A stretch of DNA of 64,000 nucleotides from Verrucomicrobiota bacterium (GTDB lineage: Bacteria > Verrucomicrobiota > Verrucomicrobiia > Limisphaerales > J093): contig JAOSKK010000038.1 in NCBI GenBank assembly GCA_027493615.1, positions 124,001 through 188,000 of the forward strand. The letters are read 5' to 3'. The notes beneath the pieces are model-generated. The model saw nothing but the letters and a program-made list of their open reading frames with translations, was not told where the DNA came from and ran no database searches. Below, in pieces: positions 23,201-34,099 of the stretch. Position 1 is the first letter of the stretch. Every line of letters begins with the position of its first letter. A program made the translations under genes and the position numbers.

Positions 23201-23611
23201 ACCGCTTCCTCGAACTGGCGGAGGCGGAGGTGGGCGCAGCCAGCCACGTAGTAGCCGGCGGCCAAGTTGCGATCAAAGCTCAGGGCTTGCTCGGCGCGTG
23301 CGAGGGCGCGCTCGGGCTGATCGACGAGCAGATAGGCATTCGCGAGGTTGAGAAGGGCGTCGGGCTGGGAGGGTTCCAGCTCGACGGCGCGCTCGAACCG
23401 GACGATGGCGTTGGTGATCTGCCCTTGATCGTAATAGTTCTTGCCCGAATGCATGGCCTGGCTGAAGAGATCTTCGCCGGACCGCTGGCGGCAGGCGCTC
23501 AGGGAGAGCAGGCCGAGCAGGAGCAGGAGGCCGCTGAGGCCGGGGGGACCAGCCCCCGGCGAGCAGGGTCGCGTGATCGTCGGTTTGCCCTTGGTAAAGG
23601 CGCGGTTGCAT
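20251..23611 (-). CDS. TPR plus FG-GAP/VCBS-repeat (UnbV-like) secreted lipoprotein (two or more frameshifts)
   Basis: Lipoprotein-like signal LLLLLGLLSLSACRQ; TPR repeats; LDFNRNDQNGLFVAEGTNAF, GDLNNDRYEDVLVLGD, ADFDGDGDTDLVLSLAG repeats; C-terminal half continues in other frames. Confidence 0.75.
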
Positions 23612-23701
23612 GACGGCAGCTTAGTCGGAGCCGACGTCCGGGCAAGCGGCGAGGCGACCGGCGCCTTTAGGGGGCGGTTCAGGGAGGCTCCAAGCCAACG
23701 C

Positions 23702-24817
23702 TCAGGGGAACGGAGGCGTTTGGCGCTGGCGGAGCCAGAGGTCAATCGGGCGCGCGACACCGGCGGGTCGGAAGGGGAGACGGACGCGGGCGCCGAGACC
23801 GGCAGACTGATAGCCGGCGAGGAGGGCTTCCTGGACGACGCGACCGTCTTCGCCCGTGGCCTGCGGGGTGTCCTTGCCACGGACGCAGCGGGCGAAGTGG
23901 TGCATTTCCTGAGGGAACCCGTAGTTCCACAACTCCTCGAAGACAGGATGGCTCCAGCCGCGGGTCGAGGGAGCCTTCTCGACGGCGTAGCCGTAGCCGT
24001 ATTCGCTGTAGGTGGGGAGGGCGTTGCCCATGTGGAGGTCGGCATAGGTGAGACCGCCTTCGCCGTAGACCTCGACGCGATCCTCCATGCCGCCGCGCCG
24101 GGCCCAACTGTTCTCGACGATGCCCTTGGCCCCGTTGGCGAATTCAAGGATGCAGACCGAGTCATCCTCGCCCTGGGTCTTGTCGGCGTGCACATAGGTG
24201 CCCATGTGGGCGAGGACGCCGGTGATGCTTGGGCGGCCGAGGAACCAGTAGCAGAAGGCGATGCCGTGGCAACCCATGTCCATGAAGACGCCGCCACCGG
24301 AGCGCTGGACGTCCCAGAACCAGGGGGCGTGCGGGCCGAAGTGCTTTTCGCTCTGCTTGACGAGGTACACCTTGCCGAAAGCGCCTTCGTCCGCCATTTG
24401 CTTCGCCTTGACGTACTTCGGCGTGAAGAAGAGTTCCTCCGCATACATCAGCAGCACGCCCTGGCGCCGGCACACGTCGATCATCTCGTCGGCTTCCTCG
24501 AGCGTCAGGCAAAGAGGTTTCTCGCAGACGATGTGTTTGCCGGCCCGGGCGGCGGCGAGGGTCAGGGGCGCGTGGAGCGCGTTGGGCGCGGCGATGGTGA
24601 TCATCTCGATGTCGGGCTCGGCAAGCATCTGGCGGTAATCGGTGAAGAAGCGAGGCAGGTGATGCTTGCGGGCGAACCGTTCGGCGTGGCCCGGGGTGGG
24701 GGAGGCAACCGCGACGACCTCGGCCTCGTCCGGTAGAATCCGGAAGGACTCGGCGTGAATGTCGGCTTCGAACTGGGACCCGATGATCCCGACCTTGACG
24801 CGACCAGTGGAGCTCAT
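23702..24817 (-). CDS. Gfo/Idh/MocA-family oxidoreductase
   Basis: MSSTGRVKVGIIGSQFEADIHAESFRILPDEAEVVAVASPTPGHAERFA...; HIVCEKPLCLTLEEADEMI. Confidence 0.92.
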   Translation of the reverse strand: MSSTGRVKVGIIGSQFEADIHAESFRILPDEAEVVAVASPTPGHAERFARKHHLPRFFTDYRQMLAEPDIEMITIAAPNALHAPLTLAAARAGKHIVCEKPLCLTLEEADEMIDVCRRQGVLLMYAEELFFTPKYVKAKQMADEGAFGKVYLVKQSEKHFGPHAPWFWDVQRSGGGVFMDMGCHGIAFCYWFLGRPSITGVLAHMGTYVHADKTQGEDDSVCILEFANGAKGIVENSWARRGGMEDRVEVYGEGGLTYADLHMGNALPTYSEYGYGYAVEKAPSTRGWSHPVFEELWNYGFPQEMHHFARCVRGKDTPQATGEDGRVVQEALLAGYQSAGLGARVRLPFRPAGVARPIDLWLRQRQTPPFP

Positions 24818-24939
24818 GGTGAAGCGGGTGGTGGTGCTGGCTGGGAGGCATTCGCGTTTTGTGTGTCCGCCGCGGTGAATAGCCGAAACCCGCGCGGATG
24901 GCAAAACCATTGGTGGATCCTAGGTGGAACCGCGGCGCC

Positions 24940-26239
24940 TCAGGGGGTCACGCGTTCGAAGTAGTCGTAGAAGGCCTGGGCGAGGCCGGCACCGAAGGCT
25001 CGCCAATGGCGGGCGGTGGGGTGCTCGGCTACGCCGGCGATCCAGTGACAATGGAGTTCGAGGACGGCGGCATCGATGCCGAAACGTTCGAGCCAGCCAT
25101 CACCCAGGGTACCTGCGTTTCGGTAGCTCCCGCCGGTGGAGCCTTCCGTGAACCAGGTATGCTGGCGCAAGAGCGCTTCGAAAGCGGCCATGCGGGAGAG
25201 ATGCCGCTCCAGCGTGGGGATCGGCGGACGGCTGAGATGAAGCCGACCCCCGCCGTCGTTGTGCAGATCAAGGGCCAGGTGGGGCGCCTGGCCGAGGGTC
25301 CGCATCCCCTTCGAGCCAGGCTTCAAGGGCGGCATTCTCGGGCGCGAGTGTCGGGTCGGCGGGGCGTTCCCAGTCGCGGTTGAGATCCCGGCCAGCGAGG
25401 TTGAAGCGGGTCCCGCCGCGCGCCACGCCGTCGGGATTGGCCATGGGGAGCGTGTAGACGGCGTACCGCGCCAGGAAGCGGCGGGCTTCGGGACTGTCTT
25501 CCAGCAAGCGATCAAGCAGGCCCTCGATCACCCAGTTGCCCCCCGCCTCCCAGGGATGGGCGCGGGCGCGGAGGAACACACGCCCGGGCGCGTCGGGGCG
25601 GCCGAGGCGTAGCAGATCCAGCGGCCGTCCCTGGAGGGATTGACCAATGCGGGTGACGTGGACCAGCGGATGGGGGCGGCACCGGTCAGCAGGCGCTCGA
25701 GGTCGGAGAGGCGGTAGGGTTCGACGCGCGCGACGTAGAGCTGCGGGCCGGGCATGGTGACGCTCAGTCGGACACGGTTGCCGGGCAGGCTTTCGGTGGG
25801 TTGGGGTTGCCAGCGGTGACCATCTTCGGAGACGACCACGGCTTGGAGTTCGGGCGCAACCGAGCCGGGTTGACCGTTCCAGACGTTGTCGAGGTTCTTG
25901 AACTCGAGGATGAGGCGGGTGCCGGGAGGGGCGTGCAGGCGGAAGTGAATGTGGCCGGCCGCGCGGTTGGGGGAGGCGCGTTCGTGATCGTAGAGGAGAT
26001 GGACCAGGATCGAGCCATCGGGGGCGGGCTCGTACCAGAGCGGCGACGCGTTCTCGAAGCTGGTGTCGATGTATTCGAGCGGGAGAGGCCGGTGGTCGCG
26101 GGGAGAGGGGTCCCGGCCAGCAGCAGCCTCGGGACGACGAGGGCCGCGGCCAGCGCGAGCCACCGGGCGAGTGCTGGCGCCGGCCGATGGGAACGGAACC
26201 GGGTGGAGGGATGCGTACCTGGGACATGGCGGGAAGCAT
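24940..26239 (-). CDS. M14-type zinc carboxypeptidase-like protein (frameshifts; start uncertain)
   Basis: Pieces in three frames: PLEYIDTSFENASPLWYEPAPDGSI..., RARAHPWEAGGNWVIEGLLDRL...NPDGVARGGTRFNLAGRDLNRDW, ALDLHNDGGGRLHLSRPP. Confidence 0.65.
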
Positions 26240-26601
26240 GGCGTGCCGGGGTGCCGAAGTCAGCCGGGATGTGGCTGCGGATGCGGGTGTGTTCGTCGCG
26301 CCGAACTGGTCGGTGGGCGACGCACCCGGACGGGGCTTTGTCGAGGCGTTCTATCAACACCTGTTGCAGGGCAGCACCCTGGCGCAGGCCACGATCGCGG
26401 CCCGCGCGGCTTCCCGGGCGGTTGGGGGGACCAAGCGGGCTGGCCTACGCGGTCTACGGCCATCCGCAGGCCCGGCTGGTTCGGGAAGAAACAGACATCC
26501 GCCCCGAGGGGGAGGCGCTCCCCGAACAGGGCCCGTTCGAGCCCGACGTCTTTGTCGACGAAATGCCGCCCCCGGGCACTCGTGGTTCTTCCGCGTTGTA
26601 A
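26230..26601 (+). pseudogene. Remnant of the C-terminal part of a CHAT-domain (caspase-like) protein
   Basis: GVFVAPNWSVGDAPGRGFVEAFYQHLLQGSTLAQATIAARAASRAVGG(fs)PSGLAYAVYGHPQARLV; no upstream catalytic half. Confidence 0.6.
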
Positions 26602-26884
26602 CTCGGACGTTCGCCCGCAGATGGCGAGGGACGGGTCGGTATTTCAGCTCTCTCTCCGGACGTGCCTGCCGACGCTGGCGCCGCGATCGGACAGGCGCGT
26701 CGCGTCGCCGGATACACCCTTTGGACCATTTTCCTGGACGCGATTGGGCGGTAGGGATGGGGCGTGGCAGGCGGAGTGCATTCGCTCGCGCGGGTGGAAG
26801 ACCGAAGGGTCGAGCGCGAGGCGTGGTCGACCTGCCGGGACGGTGCATCCCGGGTGGTGGGATGCGGAAAGGACAGGAACACCT

Positions 26885-28209
26885 ATGGGCTGTTGCGTTG
26901 GACTTCAGAGCGGGCTGACTCGTTTTGGTCGGGGGTTTGCGGCCGGCATCGTCGGGTGGGCGTGGTTGGTTGGGGGGATGGGATGCCTGGAACGGATCCC
27001 GACCGCGGGAGCGGCGGAGGTGCCGCCTTCCGTGGCGATCGAGCGGGTTGGGGCACGAGTGCGCGTGACGTTCGACGGCGCGCTGGAGGCGTGTGACGGT
27101 CTCGGGGGAGACTTGGACCCTGCTCACCAACGCCGTCAGCCCAGTGGAGGTTGAACTCACCGGAGTGCAGCAGTTCTTTCGAGCGCGACGATCCCAGGTC
27201 GAAGGGGTGTTCGATTCGACGGAGGCCGTGACGATGACGATCGCGGGGCCGCTGCAGACCTACTTCAACCTGGCGCTGGCCGGGATGCCGGATGGGATCT
27301 TCCCGCCGGCGCGGCCGAAGCCCTATTTCGATGGCACCGTGCAGTGGGCTCAGTTCGAGGTCCCCGTGCAGATCCGGGTTCGGGGCAATTCGAGTCTGCA
27401 GGAGTGCCCCTTCCCGAAGCTGAAGTTCAAGGTGTCCCGGGAGGATCGGGCCGGCACGCCTTTCGCCGAGGTGCGGGAGATCAAGGTGGGGACGCACTGC
27501 GCCGAGGGCGGAGAAGGGACCATCGGGCGGTTGCCGGGACGAGCGGGCGGCCTATCGCGAGGCGCTGGCGTACGAGGTCATGCGGGAGTTGGCTTTTGAG
27601 GGGCCGCGGGTGCGCCGGGCGCAGATCGAGTATCGGGACACCAGCCCGGCGAGCGGGCCGGGGCCGGCCGGATGGGCGCTCAGCCGGAAGGCATTTCTAC
27701 TGGAGGACATCGAAGTGGTCGCGGAGCGATTGGGCGGGCGGGCCCTTTCGGATCAAGAGGCTGCCGACCTGAACGACGCGGGGTTTGAAGAGGAACTCGT
27801 CGTTGCCCTGCAACTTTTGCATGCCTTGCTGGGGAACTGGGATTACACCTTGTCTCCGGATGGCACCGAGATCTGGAACACGGATGTCATTGCCTTCCCG
27901 GACGGCCGGTATCTGCCGGTGGCGGGCGACTTCGATCTGGCGTCGTGGGTGACCGCGGTGGTTCGCGCATCGGCGCCCTGGGACTACCATCCGCAGCTCG
28001 GGGAGGTGGAGCGGGAGGCGCGCTGGCGGGTCGAGGAACTCCGGCGAAGTGCGCGGCCGGACGTGTTCGCCGCGGCGAGCGAGCGCTTCTGGTCGAGGCG
28101 CGGCGCGCTCGAAGGGCGCGTGGCGACGGCGGAAACCGATGAGAGCGGTCGGGCGAATGCGTTACGGCATGTGGCGTCGTTCTACGACGCGCTGGGGAAC
28201 ACGGAATGA
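26885..28209 (+). CDS. Secreted protein, possibly CotH-kinase-like (frameshifted)
   Basis: VPVQIRVRGNSSLQECPFPKLKFKVSREDRAGTPFAEVREIKVGTHC... then AAYREALAYEVMRELAFEGPRVRRAQIEYRD...LLGNWDYTLSPDGTEIWNTD; three frames. Confidence 0.45.
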
Positions 28210-28234
28210 GTCGCGGTGGCGGAGCGACATCGAA

Positions 28235-28840
28235 TCACCGAAACCGTCCGCCGGTCTGCGCGGGATCCACGCGCGGGGCGATCGCCTCGGCCCGGAACGT
28301 GAAGTTGTCGGCGGCCAACTCGCGGAACAGCGCAGCATGGGTCAGGGTGTGGAGGCCGGCTCGGATCTGCCTCGTGGCTCGATTTCCTTGAGCGTGGCGG
28401 CGCGGCACATGCCGGCACGTCGCGGTATGGAGTGGGGACCACACCCGCCTCGGGTGCCGCGGTCCGCGCCCTCGCGGACCGCTCCGGGTTGACCACGCGG
28501 GCGCGGTCAATAACACGCGAGAGCGCGCGTGCGCCCCCGAACACTGCTTCAATCTCCGCTCTGGCCGCTTCGCCACCCAGGGTGAGATCGAGGGCGTCGG
28601 CCGTGACCAACGTGCCGGCCGGCACCGCGATGCGCCGCAGCCACTGCCGGGTCTCCGGCACCAGGGCCCGCAGGTACAACTGCCCTTCGATTTTGGCCAC
28701 AGACCGCAGCGTCGGACCGACCAATACGCTGTTGGCCAGGTAGTGTTGGGTTTGGAGCCGCCAATCAAACTCGGCGCGCAAGGGAGAAACGATCTCTGCC
28801 GCTTTCGCGACTTTTCGTCCCTTTAGCGGGCCTTTCCGAT
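28235..28840 (-). CDS. Unknown protein; C-terminus contains the AALFRELAADNFT motif shared with the tail-associated genes at 31180 and 33366
   Basis: Minus-strand ...THAALFRELAADNFTFRAEAIAPRVDPAQTGGRFR*; boundaries uncertain. Confidence 0.3.
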
Positions 28841-28842
28841 CC

Positions 28843-31136
28843 ATGTTCAACAGCGCCAGCGACATCCTCCCGCCCCCGCCGCCCAAGGCCCGGGGCAAGG
28901 ACCCCCTCCACCCTGGCCACCGATGAGCACGGCCGGCCCGTCCCGTACCTGGCCGGCCGCGCGCGGCTTGGCCTGACGTGGATCAGCGAGCCCTGGGGCG
29001 TCCGGTCGGTCCCCGTCCGCAAGAAGGTCGGCAAGAAACGGCAGACCGTCGGCTACAACTACTTCGCCAGTTTCGCCGGGATGCTCTGCGTGGGGCCGGT
29101 TCAGACCTTGCACGCCATCATCGTGGACGATGAGACGGCCTGGGAAGGACCGCTGAATGCCGGGAACAACGACTCAGCCGAGATCACGGTCGAGGGCCGG
29201 GGTGCCATGACGATCTACTGGGGCACGGCCACGCAGGGCCTGGACCCCGACCTGGCGCTGAGTGGGGTGGCCCATCCCGCCTACCGCGGCCAGTGTTACG
29301 TGGTTTTCGATGACTGGCTCCTGGGCGAGAACCGCAACCAGGTGCCCAGCCTGAACTTTGACCTGACCCGGCTCCCGGTGGTGAGCTGGCTGATGGTCGG
29401 CGCGGGCCTGAACGGTGAGGCCAACCCGATTGCCGCCTTGGGCGAGCTGCTGACCGACACCCGGTTCGGTGCCGGCCTGCCCTCATCGGCCCTGGAAGCG
29501 GGGGGCTGGAATGATGTGGCGACAAAGTTGTTCACAGAGGGGTTCAGCCTGTCGGTGTTCCTGGACCAGGCCAGCCGCCTGGACGGCCTGCTGAACGACT
29601 TCCTCGAGTACCTGGACGCCGCGCTGTACCACACCCCGTCCGGAAAGCTCAGCCTGCGATTGTTGCGTGACAACGTCACGCCCGTGGCGCTGGACGCCAG
29701 CAGCCTGCTCGAACCACCCGACCTGACGGCGCACGGATGGGCCGAGGTGGTCAACGAGGTGGTGGTCCGGTTCAAGAACCGAGACCGGAAGTGGCAGACC
29801 GACGCGATGACATGGCGGAACCCGGCCGCCTACGCGGTCACCGGCCGGCCGCTGACCCAGTCCATCGAGTGCGATTGGGTCACCGACCCGGCTGTGGCCT
29901 GGAAGGTCGCGATGGCCTATGGCAAGTCTCACAGCCTGCCCTGGCTGGAAGGACGGCTCCGGGCCAGGCGGTCGGTGGCAGCCGGACTGCGGCCGGGAGA
30001 CTTGGTCGCCCTGACCTACCCGACGGCCGGGATTGATGACGTGCGCTTCCGGATCCTGGGCGTCGAGGTGCCGGGGCCGGAAGCGCCCCACGTGATGCTG
30101 ACCGTCCGGGAAGACTCGGCGCACCTGATGGTCAACGACTGCTCGGTGCCGGCAGACTCGCCGCTAACGCCCGTCCTGTACGCTCCTGAGCCCTGCCATG
30201 ACGTGCTGGTGTTCGAGCTGCCACTGGTTTGGACCGGCAAGACGGCCGCCAGGCTGCTGGTGGTCCCGGCCCGCGGTGAGACGCTCTCGAACGCCTGGAC
30301 CCTCTGGTGGGAGCGGTCCACCAACAGCTTCTCATCAGTCGGTGAGAACGCCGTGTTCGGCCGTCGGGGCACGTTGAACGCTGGCCTGGCCTCGACGGGC
30401 CTGTTCTACGTGGAGGACGGCCTCGACGTGACGTTCACCAGCCCGGACGATGACCTCGACTGGATGCCGTTCGATGAGGGCGTGAGCGCCCGGCGCTTCC
30501 TGATCTTCCTGGGGGATGAGATCCTGCTGGGCTGGTCGCCGGCCCTGGTGTCCGCCGGCCGGTATCGGGTCCACATCGTCCGGGGGCAGTTCGGGACGGT
30601 CCGCCGGACCCACGCCGTCGGGGCGGAATGCTGGTGCGTCCAGCTCGGGGACCTGCCCCTGTTCGAGTGGAACACCCCGAAGGGCGCCATCCAGGTGGGG
30701 CTGAAGGTCCAGCCCAGGATGCTGCACCAGGAGGTCAGCCTGCAGGACGTGGCCAAGATCACGCACCCGATCTACCTGCGGGCGTACCGGCCCCTGGGTC
30801 CGGCCAACCTGACGGCCAACGGGGACGGTGTGGCCCCGACCTACTCGACCGGCCAGAACGTGGTCCTGGACTGGGACCTGACCAGTGAGCACCGGGACGA
30901 TGCCGAGCCCGGAGGAGGACTTGGAATGCCGCGCGGACCAGGCCGTGATCGAGTTGTGGGCGGGCGCGGTCCTGAAGGGGACGCTCTACGTGAACCGGGC
31001 TGGCCCCTACACCCTGACCAACGCCGCCCTGGTCGCGGCGCTCGGAAGCGAAACCGACTTCACCGTCCGGGCCTACCTTGCTCTGGGCGGACACCGCAGC
31101 CTGGATTACGACTCGGTTGCCGTCTGGAAGACCTGA
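28843..31136 (+). CDS. Phage tail tip / host-specificity J-like protein (frameshifts near 28900 and 30890)
   Basis: MFNSASDILPPPPPKARGKDP...GRARLGLTWISEPWGVRSVPVRKKVGKKRQTVGYNYFASFAGMLCVGPVQTLHAIIVDDETAWEGPL..., long J-like body incl. PLTQSIECDWVTDPAVAWKVAM. Confidence 0.7.
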
Positions 31137-31179
31137 CTTCTGCCCCTTACCTCTTCGCTCTTAGCCCTTTGCCCATGAC

Positions 31180-31781
31180 ATGAGCACCATCGCACCGAGC
31201 CGACTGAATGACGTCAGCAACGCGGCCCTGTTCCGCGAGTTGACCGCCGACAACTTCACCATCCTGGCCGAGGAATCGGCCAAGCGGCTTGCGACCTACC
31301 AGAACGGCTCGCCCACCACAATCATCGGCCCCCGACCAGCGGGACGCATGTGTTGGCCGAGTTCTGGCGCGATGCGCTCGGCGGGGAATGGGCCTGCACG
31401 GTGGCAGGCACGCCGGGGACCTGGAAGCAGGCAAAGCCGGCGGCGGTGACGGCTGATCCGGGCAGCGGCACGATCCCGACGGGCTACTTGATCTGGAACC
31501 TGACCGACGGCGCGGTGAAGCGCCACGCAGGGTCGTACTCCTGGGAAATCACCGTCGGGGCGAGTACCGCTGCCAAGGTCGGTTTCCACGGGGCGACGCC
31601 GACGCCGCAGCGGGCCGGGGCCGCCCAGGCTGCCGTCACGTACGTTTCCCAGACCATCAGCGATCCGCCGACGCGAGCCGAGGTTCAGGCCCTCAATGAC
31701 GGCCTGGTCGCGGCGATCACGCTGCTGAACGAGGTCCGGGCGGCGGTGGTCGAGAAGGGCCTCATGAAGGGTGGGGTGTAG
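31180..31781 (+). CDS. Small tail-associated protein X1 (frameshift near 31332)
   Basis: MSTIAPSRLNDVSNAALFRELTADNFTILAEESAKRLATYQNGSPTTIIGP... EFWRDALGGEWACTVAGTPGTWKQAKPAAVTADPGSGTIPTGYLIWNLTDGAVKRH...; paralogue at 33366. Confidence 0.7.
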
Positions 31782-31825
31782 CTGGGTCGCTTTGCCGGCA
31801 CCGACGAACGGCCATGAAATGAATG

Positions 31826-31878
31826 GAAGGCCCGGAGCTTTCGCGAAGACTCCGCTCCGCTACTCACACCGGGCCTTC
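31826..31878. repeat. Inverted repeat gaaggcccgg ... ccgggccttc just downstream of, and overlapping, the FGE gene stop
   Basis: 31826-31835 pairs with 31869-31878; read directly. Confidence 0.75.
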
Positions 31879-33041
31879 TCGCACCGCTGTTTGCCCCGGA
31901 AACCCGCTGTCTCGGGGACGGGATGGCGGCCGGGTCAGCCTGAACATTCTCCAACGTTCGGGTTGAGCTGGGGCCAGGACAGCCCGGAAACCCAGGTTGT
32001 TGTTCCGGTTGTCCGGGTCGTTGCCGTTGCGGTTCGCTGATCGGCAGTTCCTGGCGTTGTCGTTCCAGTCGTTCCAGTCGTTGCCGCCGCGGATCACACG
32101 GTTCGAGCCCGCGGACGGCCCATGGGGGTCAACGACCGCCCCACCGGGATATTCGGGATGACCCCAGTCAAAACGGTCCTGGCACCACTCCCACACGTTT
32201 CCATGCATGTCGTGCAAACCCCACCGATTCGGCAGCTTGCTACCCACCGGGTGGCTTTCATATCCTGAATTGCCACACCACCACATGTACGAATCCAACA
32301 GGGGACAGTATCCACAGCCGTCATCGCAACCCAGCGCGTCCCCAAAGGAGAACCGCGTCGTCGTCCCCGCCCGACACGTATACTCCCACTCCGCCTCCGT
32401 CGGCAGACGATAAACCGCATTGGTTCCGATCCGCCCTGCCGCCCGCTCTTGCTCCGTCAGCTTCTGGCAGTACGCGACTGCGTCATCCCAGCTCACCCCC
32501 TCCACCGGCCGATCCAGGTCCTCGGGGTACTCCGGTGGTTGGAAGTACGACGGGTTCTCCCCCATCACCGCGAGGTACTCGCGCTGCGTCACCTCGTACT
32601 TCCCCAGCCAAAACCCCTGCGTCAACTCCACCCGCGTCTGCGGACCTTCCCGGTCATCCCGTCCTCGCTCGGTCTCCGGGCTCCCCATCACGAACCTCCC
32701 CGGTGGAAGCCACACCATGTTCGCTATCGTCTGCACCGCCGGCTTCGTCACCTTCAGCGCCCGGTACACCCGTCGCGGTGAATCCGTCGGCACCGGGTTC
32801 GTCCACACCGCCGTGGGCGTCGTCAGTTCGATCCACCCCCGCGTCAGCCAGAAATCCCCCTCCACGTCGCTCGTGCTCTCGATCACGTACGTCGCCCCAA
32901 CTTCGCCGGTCACCCGGATCACCGGGTGCAGCGCGATCTCGAGCGAGGGCCGGCTTGCGCCCAAGTCAGACCCTGAGCCAGCCACCAGGCCAAGCCCAAC
33001 GTGAAAGCCAATCGGACAAGATTCGAAGTTGGGGTCTTCAT
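31864..33041 (-). CDS. Secreted formylglycine-generating-enzyme (FGE/SUMF1, C-type-lectin fold) domain protein with Asn-rich C-terminus (frameshift near 32940)
   Basis: Signal peptide MKTPTSNLVRLAFTLGLAWWLAQGLTWAQA; MVWLPPGRFVMGSPETERGRDDREGPQTRVELTQGFWLGKYEVTQREYLAVMG..., YRLPTEAEWEYTCRAGTTTRFSFG, MHGNVWEWCQDRF, RVIRGGNDWNDWNDNARNCRSANRNGNDPDNRNNNLGFRAV. Confidence 0.88.
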
Positions 33042-33083
33042 TGCCGTTGGATGAGTTAGTGGTTGCTTGTCGGTCACTTTCAA

Positions 33084-33165
33084 CCGGGTCCCTGCACGCG
33101 GGTCGTTGGCTGAACCGAAGCGAGTCAGCGGCTCGTGGTGGCAGTAGCGGACTCATCGCACACAA
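33084..33165 (-). promoter_or_regulatory. Upstream block R1: about 80 bp nearly identical to R2 (37689-37767), 43 bp upstream of the FGE start codon
   Basis: Shared perfect core CCGCTACTGCCACCACGAGCCGCTGACTCGCTTCGG (minus strand); regulatory role is inference. Confidence 0.5.
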
Positions 33166-33365
33166 GGGCTGGATCAGCAAGTCTGGTTTTCGATCCGGAG
33201 ACCGCCGGGGGTGGCTTCTCCTGGCCGGCCTCGCTCAGCCCGAGCCACCGGCTCCGCGCTGCCGGAAGGCCATGGTGGCGGGATTCCATCCTTCGCCACG
33301 GCAGCGCCGGTCTCAGGCCAATCTCGGGCCGGCGCCATGGCGGGCCAACACGTTGCGCCAGAACG

Positions 33366-33713
33366 GACGTCAGCAACGCGGCCCTGTTCCGCGAGTTGAC
33401 CGCCGACAACTTCACCCTCCTGGCCGAGGACATCGCCAAACGAGTGGCCACGTACCAGAACGGCAGCCCGACCACGATCATCGGCCCGCCGACCTCCGGT
33501 GCCCGGGTCCTGAACGAGTTCTGGCGGGATGCGCTCGGCGGGGAGTTCCGCTGCACGGGGGCCGGCACTCCCGGGACCTGGATCCAGATCAGGCCGGCGG
33601 CGGTCACGGCGGACCCGTCGAGCGGGACCATCCCCACGGGTTACCTGGTCTTGAACGCCACCACCGGACACATCAAGCGGCACACGGGCGGGTATGTGTG
33701 GGAGATTCCGTAG
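33366..33713 (+). CDS. Tail-associated protein X2, truncated paralogue of X1
   Basis: DVSNAALFRELTADNFTLLAEDIAKRVATYQNGSPTTIIGPPTSGARVLNEFWRDALGGEFRCTGAGTPGTWIQIRPAAVTADPSSGTIPTGYLVLNATTGHIKRHTGGYVWEIP*; lacks N-terminal and C-terminal portions of X1. Confidence 0.6.
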   Translation, partial: DVSNAALFRELTADNFTLLAEDIAKRVATYQNGSPTTIIGPPTSGARVLNEFWRDALGGEFRCTGAGTPGTWIQIRPAAVTADPSSGTIPTGYLVLNATTGHIKRHTGGYVWEIP

Positions 33714-34099
33714 TACGCGGCGCCATCACTCCCCCCGCACGCGGTAGAACCGCGCCGGGTACTGCGCCCAGTGGGGGTCGCTGAAGTACGCCGAGCCCTG
33801 GTTCAAGGTCGCACTTCCCACCGGCGCCCAGGCTGACTGTGTCGGGTCAGAGCAGGCTTCCACGGCAACCGGGATGTCATTCGTTGCCCAGGAGATGATG
33901 AAGCCAAACTGATTGGTACCCACACCGAAGCTGGGACCGAAGTCCAGGATCACGGGGTGGGGAAGTATCCAGGGAGCCGTCGGGCGACCGCTAAACGTTG
34001 GCCCCCAACCGATAGTTCCAGGCAGGTAGTAGATCGTCGCCGGGTTCGCGAAGAATGCCCAAGTGTCTTCGGGCGCGCCACCCCGGAAGTAGACGTTCC

